Shown here: piece by piece, positions 56,215 to 64,000 of the stretch | Position numbering within the stretch: the stretch's first letter is position 1 | Layout of the letters: each line of letters starts with the position of its first letter | Assembly: GCF_900590755.1 (NCBI RefSeq) | Contig: NZ_UUOC01000053.1 | Coordinates: forward strand, 1 to 64,000 | Direction: 5' to 3' | DNA: 64,000 nt | Source of the DNA: Pseudomonas viridiflava | GTDB taxonomy: Bacteria; Pseudomonadota; Gammaproteobacteria; Pseudomonadales; Pseudomonadaceae | Notes under the pieces: model-generated | The model's database searches: none | Told to the model about the DNA's origin: nothing | What the model saw: the letters and a program-made list of their open reading frames with translations, nothing else | Position numbers and translations under genes: made by a program

Positions 56215-57093
56215 TTAAACCAGAACGCCGGACTGGCGCATGGCCTGCCGCAGCGGTTCGTGACAGGCCGGGCTGAGCCAGGTGAGCGGCAGGCGGATAC
56301 CGTCCGGCATCAAACCCATTTCATGCAAGGCCCATTTCACGGGGATAGGGTTGGATTCGACAAACAGGGTTTTGTTGAGCGGCATGAGTTTTTCATGGAT
56401 CGCCCGGGCAGCCGTGGCGTCGCCGCGCATGGCAGCAGCGCACATTTCGCTCATATCGCGCGGTGCGACGTTGGCTGTCACGGAGATATTGCCCTTGCCG
56501 CCTGCCAGAATCAGTTCGACCGCTGTCGCGTCATCACCGGAATACACCAGGAAGTCGCTGCTGACTTTCGCCAGGATGTCCTTGGCGCGCTGGATGTCGC
56601 CAGTGGCTTCCTTGATACCGATGATGTTCGGCACCGTGGACAGACGCACGACGGTGTCCGCCAGCATGTCGCATGCGGTACGGCCCGGTACGTTGTAAAG
56701 AATCTGAGGAATGTCTACCGCTTCGGCAATTGCCTTGAAGTGCTGGTAGAGGCCTTCCTGAGTCGGCTTGTTGTAGTACGGCGTTACCAGCAGACATGCG
56801 TCTGCTCCAGCGCTCTTGGCGTTGTTGGTCAACTCGATCGCTTCACGCGTGGAGTTGGCGCCTGTACCTGCAATGACAGGAATACGACCTGCAACCTGTT
56901 TGACGACACGACGAATCACCTCGATGTGTTCATTCACATCAAGCGTGGCCGATTCACCTGTGGTGCCAACGGCAACAATGGCGTTGGTGCCCTCTTGCAA
57001 GTGGAAGTCCACCAGTTTGCTCAGGCTGTCCCAGTCCAGACGTCCCTGTGCATCCATGGGTGTGACCAGTGCCACCATACTGCCCGCAATCAT
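56215..57093 (-). CDS. dapA: 4-hydroxy-tetrahydrodipicolinate synthase
   Basis: 292 residues. ATG 57093 is chosen because GGAG lies 9 bases before it and it matches the usual start (MIAGSMVALVTP); upstream codons are in frame but unlike DapA. The catalytic tyrosine is in YNVPGRTACDM and the Schiff-base lysine in GIKEATGD. It starts lysine and diaminopimelate synthesis from pyruvate and aspartate semialdehyde. Confidence 0.95.
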   Translation of the reverse strand: MIAGSMVALVTPMDAQGRLDWDSLSKLVDFHLQEGTNAIVAVGTTGESATLDVNEHIEVIRRVVKQVAGRIPVIAGTGANSTREAIELTNNAKSAGADACLLVTPYYNKPTQEGLYQHFKAIAEAVDIPQILYNVPGRTACDMLADTVVRLSTVPNIIGIKEATGDIQRAKDILAKVSSDFLVYSGDDATAVELILAGGKGNISVTANVAPRDMSEMCAAAMRGDATAARAIHEKLMPLNKTLFVESNPIPVKWALHEMGLMPDGIRLPLTWLSPACHEPLRQAMRQSGVLV

Positions 57094-57418
57094 GCAACCG
57101 CTCCTGCCGGAAAAAGAGAGCGGTAATGGTACTGGCGCCATGAGCCTTGTACAAGCGAAGTACCACGCTGTGAGCATTCCCCTGAGCGATGGTTTTCGCT
57201 ACCCTTCGTTCTTTGATCGGTACTGGTCATCTGCGCGCCCCTTTCAATCGGTCGATTTTTTCGTCAGAACCCCTGCTCCAGCGCTGTTACAGCCTGCCTT
57301 TGCTAGATCCGGCAGACGTACCGCGCCAGGGTTGCGGTTGTTGTCTGATGCTGTCGATTGCCGATTCGGCCGTGAAAGCCAATAAATCTACCGACCGCTC
57401 ATCATCTAGGAATGCTGC

Positions 57419-57982
57419 ATGTCGTCCACCCCCACAGTTCGCGAACAATTCCTTGTCATCAGTGCCCTTGGCGCCAACCCAATGGAGCTGACCAACGTCC
57501 TGTGCCGCGCCAGTCACGAAAGCCGCTGTTCAGTGGTCAGCTCCCGGCTGACGCGCCACGGCGAATACAGCGCGCTGATTCTGCAGGTCTCCGGCAGCTG
57601 GGACGCCCTGGCACGTCTGGAAACGGGTTTGCCGGGCCTGTCCAAGAAACACGACTTCACTACCAGCGTGGTGCGTAGCGCCACCCTGGAAAGCCGTCCC
57701 GAAGCGCTGCCTTACGTGGCTTACGTAAGCTCGGCGTATCGCCCGGACATCATCAATGAGCTGTGCCAGTTCTTCATGGACCACAACGTCGAGCTGGAAA
57801 ACCTGATCTGCGACACCTATCAGGCCCCGCAGACCGGCGGCACCATGCTCAACGCGACGTTCACTGTCACCCTGCCAGCGGGCATCCAGATCAGTTGGCT
57901 GCGCGATCAGTTCCTGGATTTCGCCGATGCGCTGAACCTCGATGCGCTGATCGAACCGTGGCGCCCACAAGCCCCCATGTAA
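57419..57982 (+). CDS. gcvR: Glycine cleavage system repressor-like ACT protein
   Basis: 187 residues with two ACT domains (about 8-85 and 95-175; FLVISALGANPMELTNVLC, then YRPDIINELCQFFMDHNVEL). GcvR senses glycine and restrains GcvA. The gene is divergent from dapA and 10 bases upstream of bcp. AGGAATGC precedes the ATG. The name rests on domain layout; no gcvA in view. Confidence 0.85.
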   Translation: MSSTPTVREQFLVISALGANPMELTNVLCRASHESRCSVVSSRLTRHGEYSALILQVSGSWDALARLETGLPGLSKKHDFTTSVVRSATLESRPEALPYVAYVSSAYRPDIINELCQFFMDHNVELENLICDTYQAPQTGGTMLNATFTVTLPAGIQISWLRDQFLDFADALNLDALIEPWRPQAPM

Positions 57983-57992
57983 GGAAGTCGTC

Positions 57993-58466
57993 ATGGCTGT
58001 AGCAGTAGACCAACCGGTAAGCGACTTTCAGGTCCAGGCCACCAGCGGTCAGGCAGTCAGCCTGTCCGAATTGAAAGGCCAGCAGGTGGTGATTTATTTC
58101 TACCCCAAGGATAGCACCCCTGGCTGCACCACCGAAGGCCAGGATTTCCGTGATCATCACGCGCAGTTCCAGGCCGCCAATACCGTCGTGTTTGGCGTGT
58201 CACGGGACAGTCTGAAGTCCCACGAGAACTTCAAGGCCAAGCAGTCGTTCCCGTTCGAGCTGATTTCTGACAAGGATGAGGCGCTGTGCCAGCTGTTTGA
58301 CGTGATCAAACTCAAGAAGCTGTACGGCAAGGAATACCTGGGCGTTGATCGCAGCACCTTCCTGATCGACGAGGAAGGCGTGTTGCGTCACGAATGGCGC
58401 GGCCTGAAAGTGCCGGGGCATGTGGTTGCGGTGCTGGAGAAGGCTCAGGCGTTGAATAAAGCCTGA
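57993..58466 (+). CDS. bcp: Thioredoxin-dependent peroxiredoxin (Bcp/PrxQ)
   Basis: 157 residues. Peroxidatic Cys45 in the TPGCTTEGQDF motif. The resolving cysteine found five residues later in many Bcp proteins is replaced by Gln50, so it may act as a 1-Cys type or use another cysteine. It removes hydrogen and organic peroxides. AAGGAAG precedes the ATG. Confidence 0.93.
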   Translation: MAVAVDQPVSDFQVQATSGQAVSLSELKGQQVVIYFYPKDSTPGCTTEGQDFRDHHAQFQAANTVVFGVSRDSLKSHENFKAKQSFPFELISDKDEALCQLFDVIKLKKLYGKEYLGVDRSTFLIDEEGVLRHEWRGLKVPGHVVAVLEKAQALNKA

Positions 58467-58471
58467 TTTTT

Positions 58472-58545
58472 TGTAGGAGCTGCCGAAGGCTGCGAAGGCA
58501 ATATGCCTGACGCATCGCCATTCGCAGCCTGCGGCAGCTCCTACA
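58472..58545. repeat. REP-type paired inverted repeat, family C
   Basis: TGTAGGAGCTGCCGAAGGCT and its near-complement between convergent bcp and the PerM-like gene. Confidence 0.87.
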
Positions 58546-58559
58546 GAAGGTATCGGCGC

Positions 58560-59630
58560 TTACAAAAGCGGCGCCACCGTCGGCTCCTGCCTCGGCCACG
58601 CATCCAGCACGGCTTTGAACAGGGTCGCCAGCGGGATTGCGAAGAAGATCCCCCAGAAGCCCCACAGCCCGCCAAACAGCAGCACCGCGCAGATAATCGC
58701 CACTGGATGCAGGTTGACCGCCTCCGAAAACAGCAGCGGCACCAGCACATTGCCGTCCAGTGCCTGGATCACGCCGTAGACCACCATCAGATAGATGAAC
58801 TGGTCGCTCCAGCCCCACTGGAACAAGGCGATCAACGCCACCGGCACAGTAACCACCACCGCGCCGACGTAAGGCACCACCACCGAAATCCCCACCAGCA
58901 TCGCCAGCAAGGCAGCGTAGTTCAGCCCCAGCGCCACGAAACCGATGTAGGTCACGCCGCCGCAGATGAAGATCTCGATGACCTTGCCTCGGATGTAATT
59001 GGCGATCTGCACGTTCATTTCTTCGGCAACTTGAGTCAGCAGCGCGCGCTCACGAGGCAGGTAACCACTGACCCAGCGACCGATCATGCGTCGATCCTTG
59101 AGGAAGAAGAACACCAGGATCGGCACCAGCACCAAGTAAATCATCAGGTTCGCCAGCAGTGGCAGGCTGGACAGTGAGAACGTCAGCGCCCATTGACCGA
59201 ACTTGCCGATTTCACCCCGGGCCGCGTCGATGGCGTGCAGCACCTGCTCGTCGGACACCAGATGCGGGTAGCGTTCGGGCAACAACAGCAGCAACGACTG
59301 CCACTTGGCGAGCATGCCCGGCAACTCGTTGAACAAGGTGATCAACTGATGCCAGAGCAGCGGCACCAGCACCAGCAGGAACAGCAGCAAAGCGCCCATG
59401 AACAGCATGAACACCAGGCCGACCGCGCCGCCCTCCGGCACGCGAAAGCGTTCGAGCAGGGTGACTAGCCCGTGCAACAGAAACGCCAGCACCATCCCGG
59501 CCAGCACCGGCGCGAGCATGCCCCCGAGGGTCAGAACAACGGTGAATGCCAGGAACAGCAACACTGCGAGTACCACCGCCTCTTCATCCGAGAAGTAGCG
59601 TTGCACCCAGTTGCGAAGCACGTTGAACAT
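58560..59630 (-). CDS. AI-2E/PerM family transporter
   Basis: 356 residues from ATG 59630 with AAGGA before it. About eight membrane helices, with a cytoplasmic-periplasmic part between helices (near RYPHLVSDEQVLHAID). The family includes PerM and TqsA-like exporters. Substrate unknown. Confidence 0.88.
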   Translation of the reverse strand: MFNVLRNWVQRYFSDEEAVVLAVLLFLAFTVVLTLGGMLAPVLAGMVLAFLLHGLVTLLERFRVPEGGAVGLVFMLFMGALLLFLLVLVPLLWHQLITLFNELPGMLAKWQSLLLLLPERYPHLVSDEQVLHAIDAARGEIGKFGQWALTFSLSSLPLLANLMIYLVLVPILVFFFLKDRRMIGRWVSGYLPRERALLTQVAEEMNVQIANYIRGKVIEIFICGGVTYIGFVALGLNYAALLAMLVGISVVVPYVGAVVVTVPVALIALFQWGWSDQFIYLMVVYGVIQALDGNVLVPLLFSEAVNLHPVAIICAVLLFGGLWGFWGIFFAIPLATLFKAVLDAWPRQEPTVAPLL

Positions 59631-59658
59631 CAAAAATCCTTTTGCGAATAAAGAGACT

Positions 59659-59910
59659 TCAAGCCTTGCGCAGCCAATAGGTATAAACCCCGGCTTCAGC
59701 CTGCTCGTGAAGCAGCTCATGCCCGGCAAGCCTGGCGAAGCTACGGAAGTCGCGCTGGGAACCGGCATCTGTCGCGATGACCTTGAGCACCATGCCGCTG
59801 GTCAGGCGATTGAGTTCGAGCTTGGCCTTGAGCAAGGGCAACGGACAGTTGAGCCCGCTGGCGTCGACTTCGGCGTCACAGGTTTCAGGGCGCGTTAGAG
59901 CGTCAGACAT
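59659..59910 (-). CDS. TusA-family sulfur carrier protein
   Basis: 83 residues from ATG 59910 with GGAGAG. The active cysteine is Cys22 in the conserved NCPLPLLKAK motif. TusA-type proteins hand persulfide sulfur to tRNA thiolation or molybdenum cofactor synthesis. A homologue in the same gene context in P. aeruginosa has been tied to molybdenum homeostasis, as I recall. Confidence 0.9.
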   Translation of the reverse strand: MSDALTRPETCDAEVDASGLNCPLPLLKAKLELNRLTSGMVLKVIATDAGSQRDFRSFARLAGHELLHEQAEAGVYTYWLRKA

Positions 59911-60059
59911 CGTTTCTCTCCGGGCAGGCACATCGATTTGCAACCTGATGGCAAAATGTTCATCACGATATTTCAGGAAGGCCTTAAAGAATACCCCACT
60001 CTGGTCAGCAAGCCATTGAGCCAGCTACAGTACGGGTTCTCCAACTCAGAGCTCCATGG

Positions 60060-61490
60060 ATGAATTTTCTGCGCCCTACCCTGCTGACGCTCGCATGCCT
60101 GCTCGCCATTCCAGCCCATGCCGACGATCTGCCCTCGCTCGGCGATGCCAGCTCTTCCATCGTTTCTCCGGAGCAGGAATACCAGCTGGGACGCGCCTGG
60201 CTGGGCCTGCTGCGCAGTCAGGTCCCGCAACTGTCCGACCCGCAACTCAAGGATTTCGTCGAGACCTCGGTCTATCGCCTGGCCGAAACCAGTCAGGTCA
60301 ACGACCGACGTCTTGAGTTCATCCTGATCAACAGCCCGCAGCTCAACGCCTTTGCTGCGCCGGGCGGGATCATCGGGGTCAACGGTGGCCTGTTTCTCAA
60401 TGCCCAGACCGAAGGCGAATACGCCTCGGTACTGGCCCACGAATTGGCTCACTTGTCGCAACGTCACTTCGCCCGTGGCGTAGAAGCGCAACAGCGTATG
60501 CAAGTACCGGTGCTGGCCGCCATGCTCGCCGGTATCGTCATGGCCGCAGCCGGTGCCGGTGATGCGGGTATTGCCGCGATTGCCGGTTCTCAGGCCGCTG
60601 CCATTCAGGAACAGCGTCGTTTTTCCCGGCAAAACGAGCAGGAAGCTGACCGGATCGGCATTCTCAACCTCGAAAAAGCCGGCTACGACCCGCGTAATAT
60701 GCCGACGATGTTCGAGCGTCTGATGCGCCAATACCGCTTCGATGCCCGGCCGCCCGAGTTTCTGCTGACTCACCCGGTCACCGAATCGCGGATCGCCGAC
60801 ACCCGCAACCGTGCAGAACAGGCCAAACCCGGCGGCAAGGAAGACAGCCTGCGCTATCAACTGATGCGCGCCCGCGTTGCCTTGATCTACGAAGAAACAC
60901 CGGGCATCGCCGCGAAACGCTTCCGCGCCCAATTGGTCGAGAATCCCAAATCAGAGCCCGCTCGTTACGGCCTGGCGATTGCCCAGATCAAAGCCGGGCA
61001 GCTCAATGAAGCGCGGGAAAGCCTCAAGCCCTTGCTGGATGGCTCGCCGAACGACATCACTTACAACCTGACCCAGATCGACCTGGACATCACCAACAAC
61101 CGGTTGGCGGATGCTCAACAACGGGTTGACCGGATGCTCAGCCAGTATCAGGACAACTACCCGCTGAATCAGGTGCGCGTGGATCTGTTGCTCAAGCAGA
61201 ACCGCACGGCCGAAGCTGAAAAATCTCTGGATGGGCTACTCAAACGCCGCCCTGATGATCCGGACATCTGGTATCTCGTCGCTGAAACCCGAGGTTTGAA
61301 CGGCAACACCATCGGCCTGCATCAGGCCCGCGCCGAGTACTTCGCGCTGGTGGGCGATTTCAGGCAGGCGATTCAGCAACTGGACTTCGCCAAACGCCGG
61401 GCGAACAACAACTTCCAGCTGGCCTCGCGGATCGATGCCCGGCAGAAGGAGTTGATCGATCAGGAGCGGATGGTGAAGGGGATGATGTAG
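60060..61490 (+). CDS. bepA: BepA-like periplasmic M48 metalloprotease with TPR repeats
   Basis: 476 residues. A signal peptide (cut after AHA) leads into an M48 protease with the zinc motif HELAH beginning at His127 and the third ligand glutamate in NEQEADR. TPR repeats fill about 290-470. BepA cleaves misassembled LptD and BamA-linked substrates at the outer membrane. Confidence 0.92.
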   Translation: MNFLRPTLLTLACLLAIPAHADDLPSLGDASSSIVSPEQEYQLGRAWLGLLRSQVPQLSDPQLKDFVETSVYRLAETSQVNDRRLEFILINSPQLNAFAAPGGIIGVNGGLFLNAQTEGEYASVLAHELAHLSQRHFARGVEAQQRMQVPVLAAMLAGIVMAAAGAGDAGIAAIAGSQAAAIQEQRRFSRQNEQEADRIGILNLEKAGYDPRNMPTMFERLMRQYRFDARPPEFLLTHPVTESRIADTRNRAEQAKPGGKEDSLRYQLMRARVALIYEETPGIAAKRFRAQLVENPKSEPARYGLAIAQIKAGQLNEARESLKPLLDGSPNDITYNLTQIDLDITNNRLADAQQRVDRMLSQYQDNYPLNQVRVDLLLKQNRTAEAEKSLDGLLKRRPDDPDIWYLVAETRGLNGNTIGLHQARAEYFALVGDFRQAIQQLDFAKRRANNNFQLASRIDARQKELIDQERMVKGMM

Positions 61491-61512
61491 GCACGCACGA
61501 CAATCGGAATTA

Positions 61513-61585
61513 TGTAGGAGCTGCCGAAGGCTGCGAAGGCGATTCATCTGATAAACCGCGTTCGCAGCCTTCGGCAGCTCCTACA
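61513..61585. repeat. REP-type paired inverted repeat, family C
   Basis: TGTAGGAGCTGCCGAAGGCT and complement GCAGCCTTCGGCAGCTCCTACA between convergent bepA and nadA. Confidence 0.88.
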
Positions 61586-61596
61586 GGCTTGCTTAA

Positions 61597-62655
61597 TCAG
61601 GCATTCCCCGCCTGTTTCAACCGTGCCGCCTGGGTGAAGTCCAGCATGCGCTGCAAAGGCCTGACCGCGTGTGGGATGACGGCCGGGTCGACGAATATCT
61701 CGTTAGTGCCCTCACGCAGGCACTGCAAGGTGCGCTCAAGAGTGTTCATCGCCATCCACGGGCAATGTGCGCAGCTGCGGCATGCTGCACCGTTACCGGC
61801 TGTTGGCGCTTCGATGAAGATCTTGTCCGGGCACAACTGCTGCATCTTGTAGAAAATGCCGCGATCGGTTGCCACGATGAACATCTTGTTCGGCAGGTTT
61901 TGCGCCGCTGCGATCAGTTGACTGGTTGAACCCACCGCATCCGCCAGATCAATCACCGATTCAGGTGATTCCGGGTGCACCAGAATCGCTGCCTCCGGAT
62001 ACAGGGCCTTCATGTCTTCGAGCTGCTTGGACTTGAACTCTTCATGGACGATGCAGGCACCGTCCCACAGCAACATGTCCGCACCGGTGGCGCGCTGGAT
62101 ATAGCGCCCAAGGTGCTTGTCCGGTGCCCAGATGATTTTCTCGCCGTTGTCCATCAGGCTCTCGACGATTTCCAGCGCGCAGCCGGACGTCACCACCCAG
62201 TCCGCCCGGGCTTTGACCGCTGCCGAGGTGTTGGCATAAACCACCACCGTGCGCTCAGGATGCTGATCGCAAAACGCTGAAAACTCATCCACCGGGCAGC
62301 CTAGATCCAGCGAGCAGGTCGCTTCCAGCGTCGGCATCAGCACGCGTTTTTCAGGGTTGAGGATTTTGGCGGTCTCGCCCATGAAGCGTACTCCAGCCAC
62401 CAACACGGTTTTCGCCGAATGGTTATTGCTGAAACGCGCCATTTCCAGGGAGTCGGACACGCAACCGCCGGTCTCTTCGGCCAGGGCTTGAATCACTGGA
62501 TCGCAGTAATAATGCGCAACCAGCACCGCATCCTGCGCCTTCAACTCGGCGGCAATGGCAGCGCGGTAGTGCTTCTGCTCCTCGATACTCAGCTCTTTGG
62601 GCTGTTTGGCATCAAGGTGGGCCTGGACCAACAGGCGTTCTGAAATTTGCGTCAT
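61597..62655 (-). CDS. nadA: Quinolinate synthase A
   Basis: 352 residues from ATG 62655; an upstream GTG gives a non-conserved extension. It makes quinolinate from iminoaspartate and dihydroxyacetone phosphate for NAD synthesis. Three conserved cysteines for the [4Fe-4S] cluster are found in TCSLDLGC, TSGCALE and CRSCAHC regions. Confidence 0.95.
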   Translation of the reverse strand: MTQISERLLVQAHLDAKQPKELSIEEQKHYRAAIAAELKAQDAVLVAHYYCDPVIQALAEETGGCVSDSLEMARFSNNHSAKTVLVAGVRFMGETAKILNPEKRVLMPTLEATCSLDLGCPVDEFSAFCDQHPERTVVVYANTSAAVKARADWVVTSGCALEIVESLMDNGEKIIWAPDKHLGRYIQRATGADMLLWDGACIVHEEFKSKQLEDMKALYPEAAILVHPESPESVIDLADAVGSTSQLIAAAQNLPNKMFIVATDRGIFYKMQQLCPDKIFIEAPTAGNGAACRSCAHCPWMAMNTLERTLQCLREGTNEIFVDPAVIPHAVRPLQRMLDFTQAARLKQAGNA

Positions 62656-62716
62656 GTTCGCTGGACCTGAAAGCGCTCGATAGCGCACAAGGCGAGTTTA
62701 CACCCGAAAAGCGGAC

Positions 62717-62765
62717 ACAAAAAAAGCTGGAAATCCTCATTCATCACGGGCCTTCCAGCTTTATA
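62717..62765 (-). terminator. Rho-independent terminator of the siaD operon
   Basis: On the minus strand AAAGCTGGAA and TTTCCAGCTTT are followed by a run of T. It lies about 130 bases after the siaD stop and before nadA. Confidence 0.8.
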
Positions 62766-62897
62766 AGTATGTCGACCTGGGGTCGTGGTTCGGTCTTGAG
62801 CCAATCGGTCACGTCCGATCACTCAAGCCGCTGAAGGCGGGCGGATTTTAGCCAGCCCCTTGGGGATTTACCATCAGTTTCACGAGCCGCCCGGCGC

Positions 62898-63650
62898 TTA
62901 CGGGCTTTCAGCCATTTCCACCCGATTGCGCCCTGCGCGCTTGGCGCAGTACAGGGCTGCATCGGCCAAACCATAAGCGGTGTCGAAATCGGTACCCGGC
63001 GAGCTGGCGCTGACGCCGAAGCTGGCGGTGATCGAACGAGCCACTGGCTCGGCGAACACATACTCGGCAATGGCGGCACGCATGGCTTCGGCAAGATCCA
63101 GCCCTTCTTGCAGATCGCCCCCTGGAATCAACACCGTGAACTCCTCGCCACCCACGCGGCCAATAGTCCCCGAATCACCCACGATACGTCGCAGGCAAGT
63201 CACGATGCCCTTGATCACCGCATCGCCCACCGGGTGGCCGAACTGGTCGTTGACGCGCTTGAAGTGATCGATATCCAGCACAATCATCACGGCCCCCGAT
63301 TCCCGCAGGGCCTTGACCGAACAATCGATCACCGCACCGCGATTGAGGGCGCCGGTCAACGGATCATGGGTCGCGCGGTATTCAAGCTGCTGCGCGAGGG
63401 TATGAAGCTGGGTGTTCAGGGCGTTCATTTCCCGCTCGGCACGGTCACTGCGCCCGATCAGACGCCGGGTTTCACGCATCAAGCGCTCGAAATGAGTGAT
63501 CAGTTCGCCCAGCGATTGCTGGTAAACGGTCGGATCAGCGCCAGCCAACGCAAATGTTTCACGGGCACTCTCAAGCGCGTCGTTTTCGCTCTTGAACAGG
63601 TCCGGGACGCTGTCCGCAGCAACACCCGATGAAACAGCCGCAGTGCGCAT
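62898..63650 (-). CDS. siaD: Diguanylate cyclase SiaD
   Basis: 250 residues. Helical N-terminus, then a GGDEF domain (about 85-245) with the active site GGEEF. The inhibitory RxxD site is not found at its usual distance. ATG 63650 follows AAGGGGAAG. It starts 16 bases after siaC. In P. aeruginosa the SiaABCD system links an unknown outside signal to c-di-GMP and cell aggregation, with SiaC activating SiaD. The name rests on the siaC neighbour. Confidence 0.88.
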   Translation of the reverse strand: MRTAAVSSGVAADSVPDLFKSENDALESARETFALAGADPTVYQQSLGELITHFERLMRETRRLIGRSDRAEREMNALNTQLHTLAQQLEYRATHDPLTGALNRGAVIDCSVKALRESGAVMIVLDIDHFKRVNDQFGHPVGDAVIKGIVTCLRRIVGDSGTIGRVGGEEFTVLIPGGDLQEGLDLAEAMRAAIAEYVFAEPVARSITASFGVSASSPGTDFDTAYGLADAALYCAKRAGRNRVEMAESP

Positions 63651-63666
63651 GATCTTCCCCTTCAGG

Positions 63667-64000
63667 TCAGGCAGAAACCGGATGGTCGGTGAATTTGATG
63701 GCCTTGAAGTCAGCCTGCAACTCCTCGCCAAATTCAAAAATCGTTTCGTCTTCTTCGTCGTGATACCAGTTCATCTGCACCGTCACACCCGACTGAGCCG
63801 CCTCATCCAGCGCATCGAACAGGCTGAACAGCATCTTGGTGCTGGAACTGTTGAAGTACGCCAGGGCGATGTCGGCAGTGATCAGCGTGGCGTCCGAGCT
63901 GGCCAGGTAATCGCGCAACTGCTGAACCACTGGCGCGTAGAAGGCGGCAGCATTTTCGGGGTACGACTCACCCTTGATGGCCAGGAAGTTTTCTGTGAAA
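63667..64000 (-). CDS. siaC: SiaC family regulator of SiaD (partial, 5' end outside window)
   Basis: The last about 111 residues are visible. The conserved GESYPENAA segment and the later YFNSSSTKMLFSLFD phosphorylation region (threonine/serine after NSSS) are as in SiaC/DUF1987. SiaC, when unphosphorylated, binds and activates the cyclase SiaD. Upstream siaA and siaB are expected outside the window. Confidence 0.9.
   Translation of the reverse strand, partial: FTENFLAIKGESYPENAAAFYAPVVQQLRDYLASSDATLITADIALAYFNSSSTKMLFSLFDALDEAAQSGVTVQMNWYHDEEDETIFEFGEELQADFKAIKFTDHPVSA

Noticed and set aside
57178..57418. Glycine riboswitch before gcvR
   Set aside because: No paired aptamer-like structure could be seen in the 240-base gap.

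Overview
The window is a chromosomal segment of a Pseudomonas, most like the P. fluorescens / P. syringae side of the genus. The evidence is a pyoverdine-type peptide synthetase, many short REP-type inverted repeats of several families, single-copy housekeeping genes of recognisable Pseudomonas type, and high, even GC. The species cannot be fixed from the sequence alone.

Layout. (1) 1-6274, minus: the first about 2090 residues of a large NRPS (C-A-T-E-C-A...), probably a pyoverdine synthetase, with a possible PvdS-type promoter upstream. A divergent SCP2-JmjC fusion protein lies at 6553-7686. (2) 8104-15965, plus: one operon with a FadR-type regulator, a complete DppDFABC-like peptide importer and a gamma-glutamyltransferase without a signal peptide. 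A sigma-54-type promoter and a perfect inverted repeat precede it. This looks like a system for importing and cleaving gamma-glutamyl peptides. (3) 16175-28462: individual metabolic, transport and sensory genes (AraC/DJ-1 regulator, NDH-2-like oxidoreductase, HAAAP amino acid transporter, AceK, a PctA-like chemoreceptor, DMT exporter, LpxO-like hydroxylase, CysK). (4) 28599-46091: housekeeping and conserved hypothetical genes (DUF748 protein, MoxR/VWA pair, glutamine amidotransferase, oligopeptidase B, YajD, SPOUT methyltransferase, YcgN, nitroreductase, hydroxyacid dehydrogenase, YcgL, RNase D, Ogt, malic enzyme). (5) 46464-53400: a looser accessory-looking region with a HAD phosphatase, a heptad-repeat membrane protein, a pentapeptide-repeat protein, an MFS transporter, a small kinase-like protein, a DUF4410 lipoprotein, DUF1652, a superinfection-immunity-like membrane protein, a HepT-like toxin and an Xre regulator. 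(6) 53397-62655: a conserved housekeeping block with tRNA-Ser(CGA), purC, an MBL hydrolase, bamC, dapA, then gcvR, bcp, a PerM-like permease, a TusA-like protein, bepA and nadA. (7) 62898-64000, minus: siaD and the end of siaC, a c-di-GMP biofilm module cut by the window edge.

The most unusual structure is at 52217-53453. A 19-base exact direct repeat of the tRNA-Ser(CGA) anticodon arm lies inside the 3' part of a HepT-type toxin gene. The 1.2 kb between the two copies carries hepT, a translationally coupled gene of unknown function and an Xre regulator with its own palindrome. This looks like a tiny or decayed integrated element, without an integrase, at a tRNA site. The other points of interest are the SCP2-JmjC protein beside the NRPS, the sigma-54/FadR control region of the peptide-uptake operon, the palindromes upstream of the pentapeptide-repeat gene, and the heptad-repeat membrane protein.
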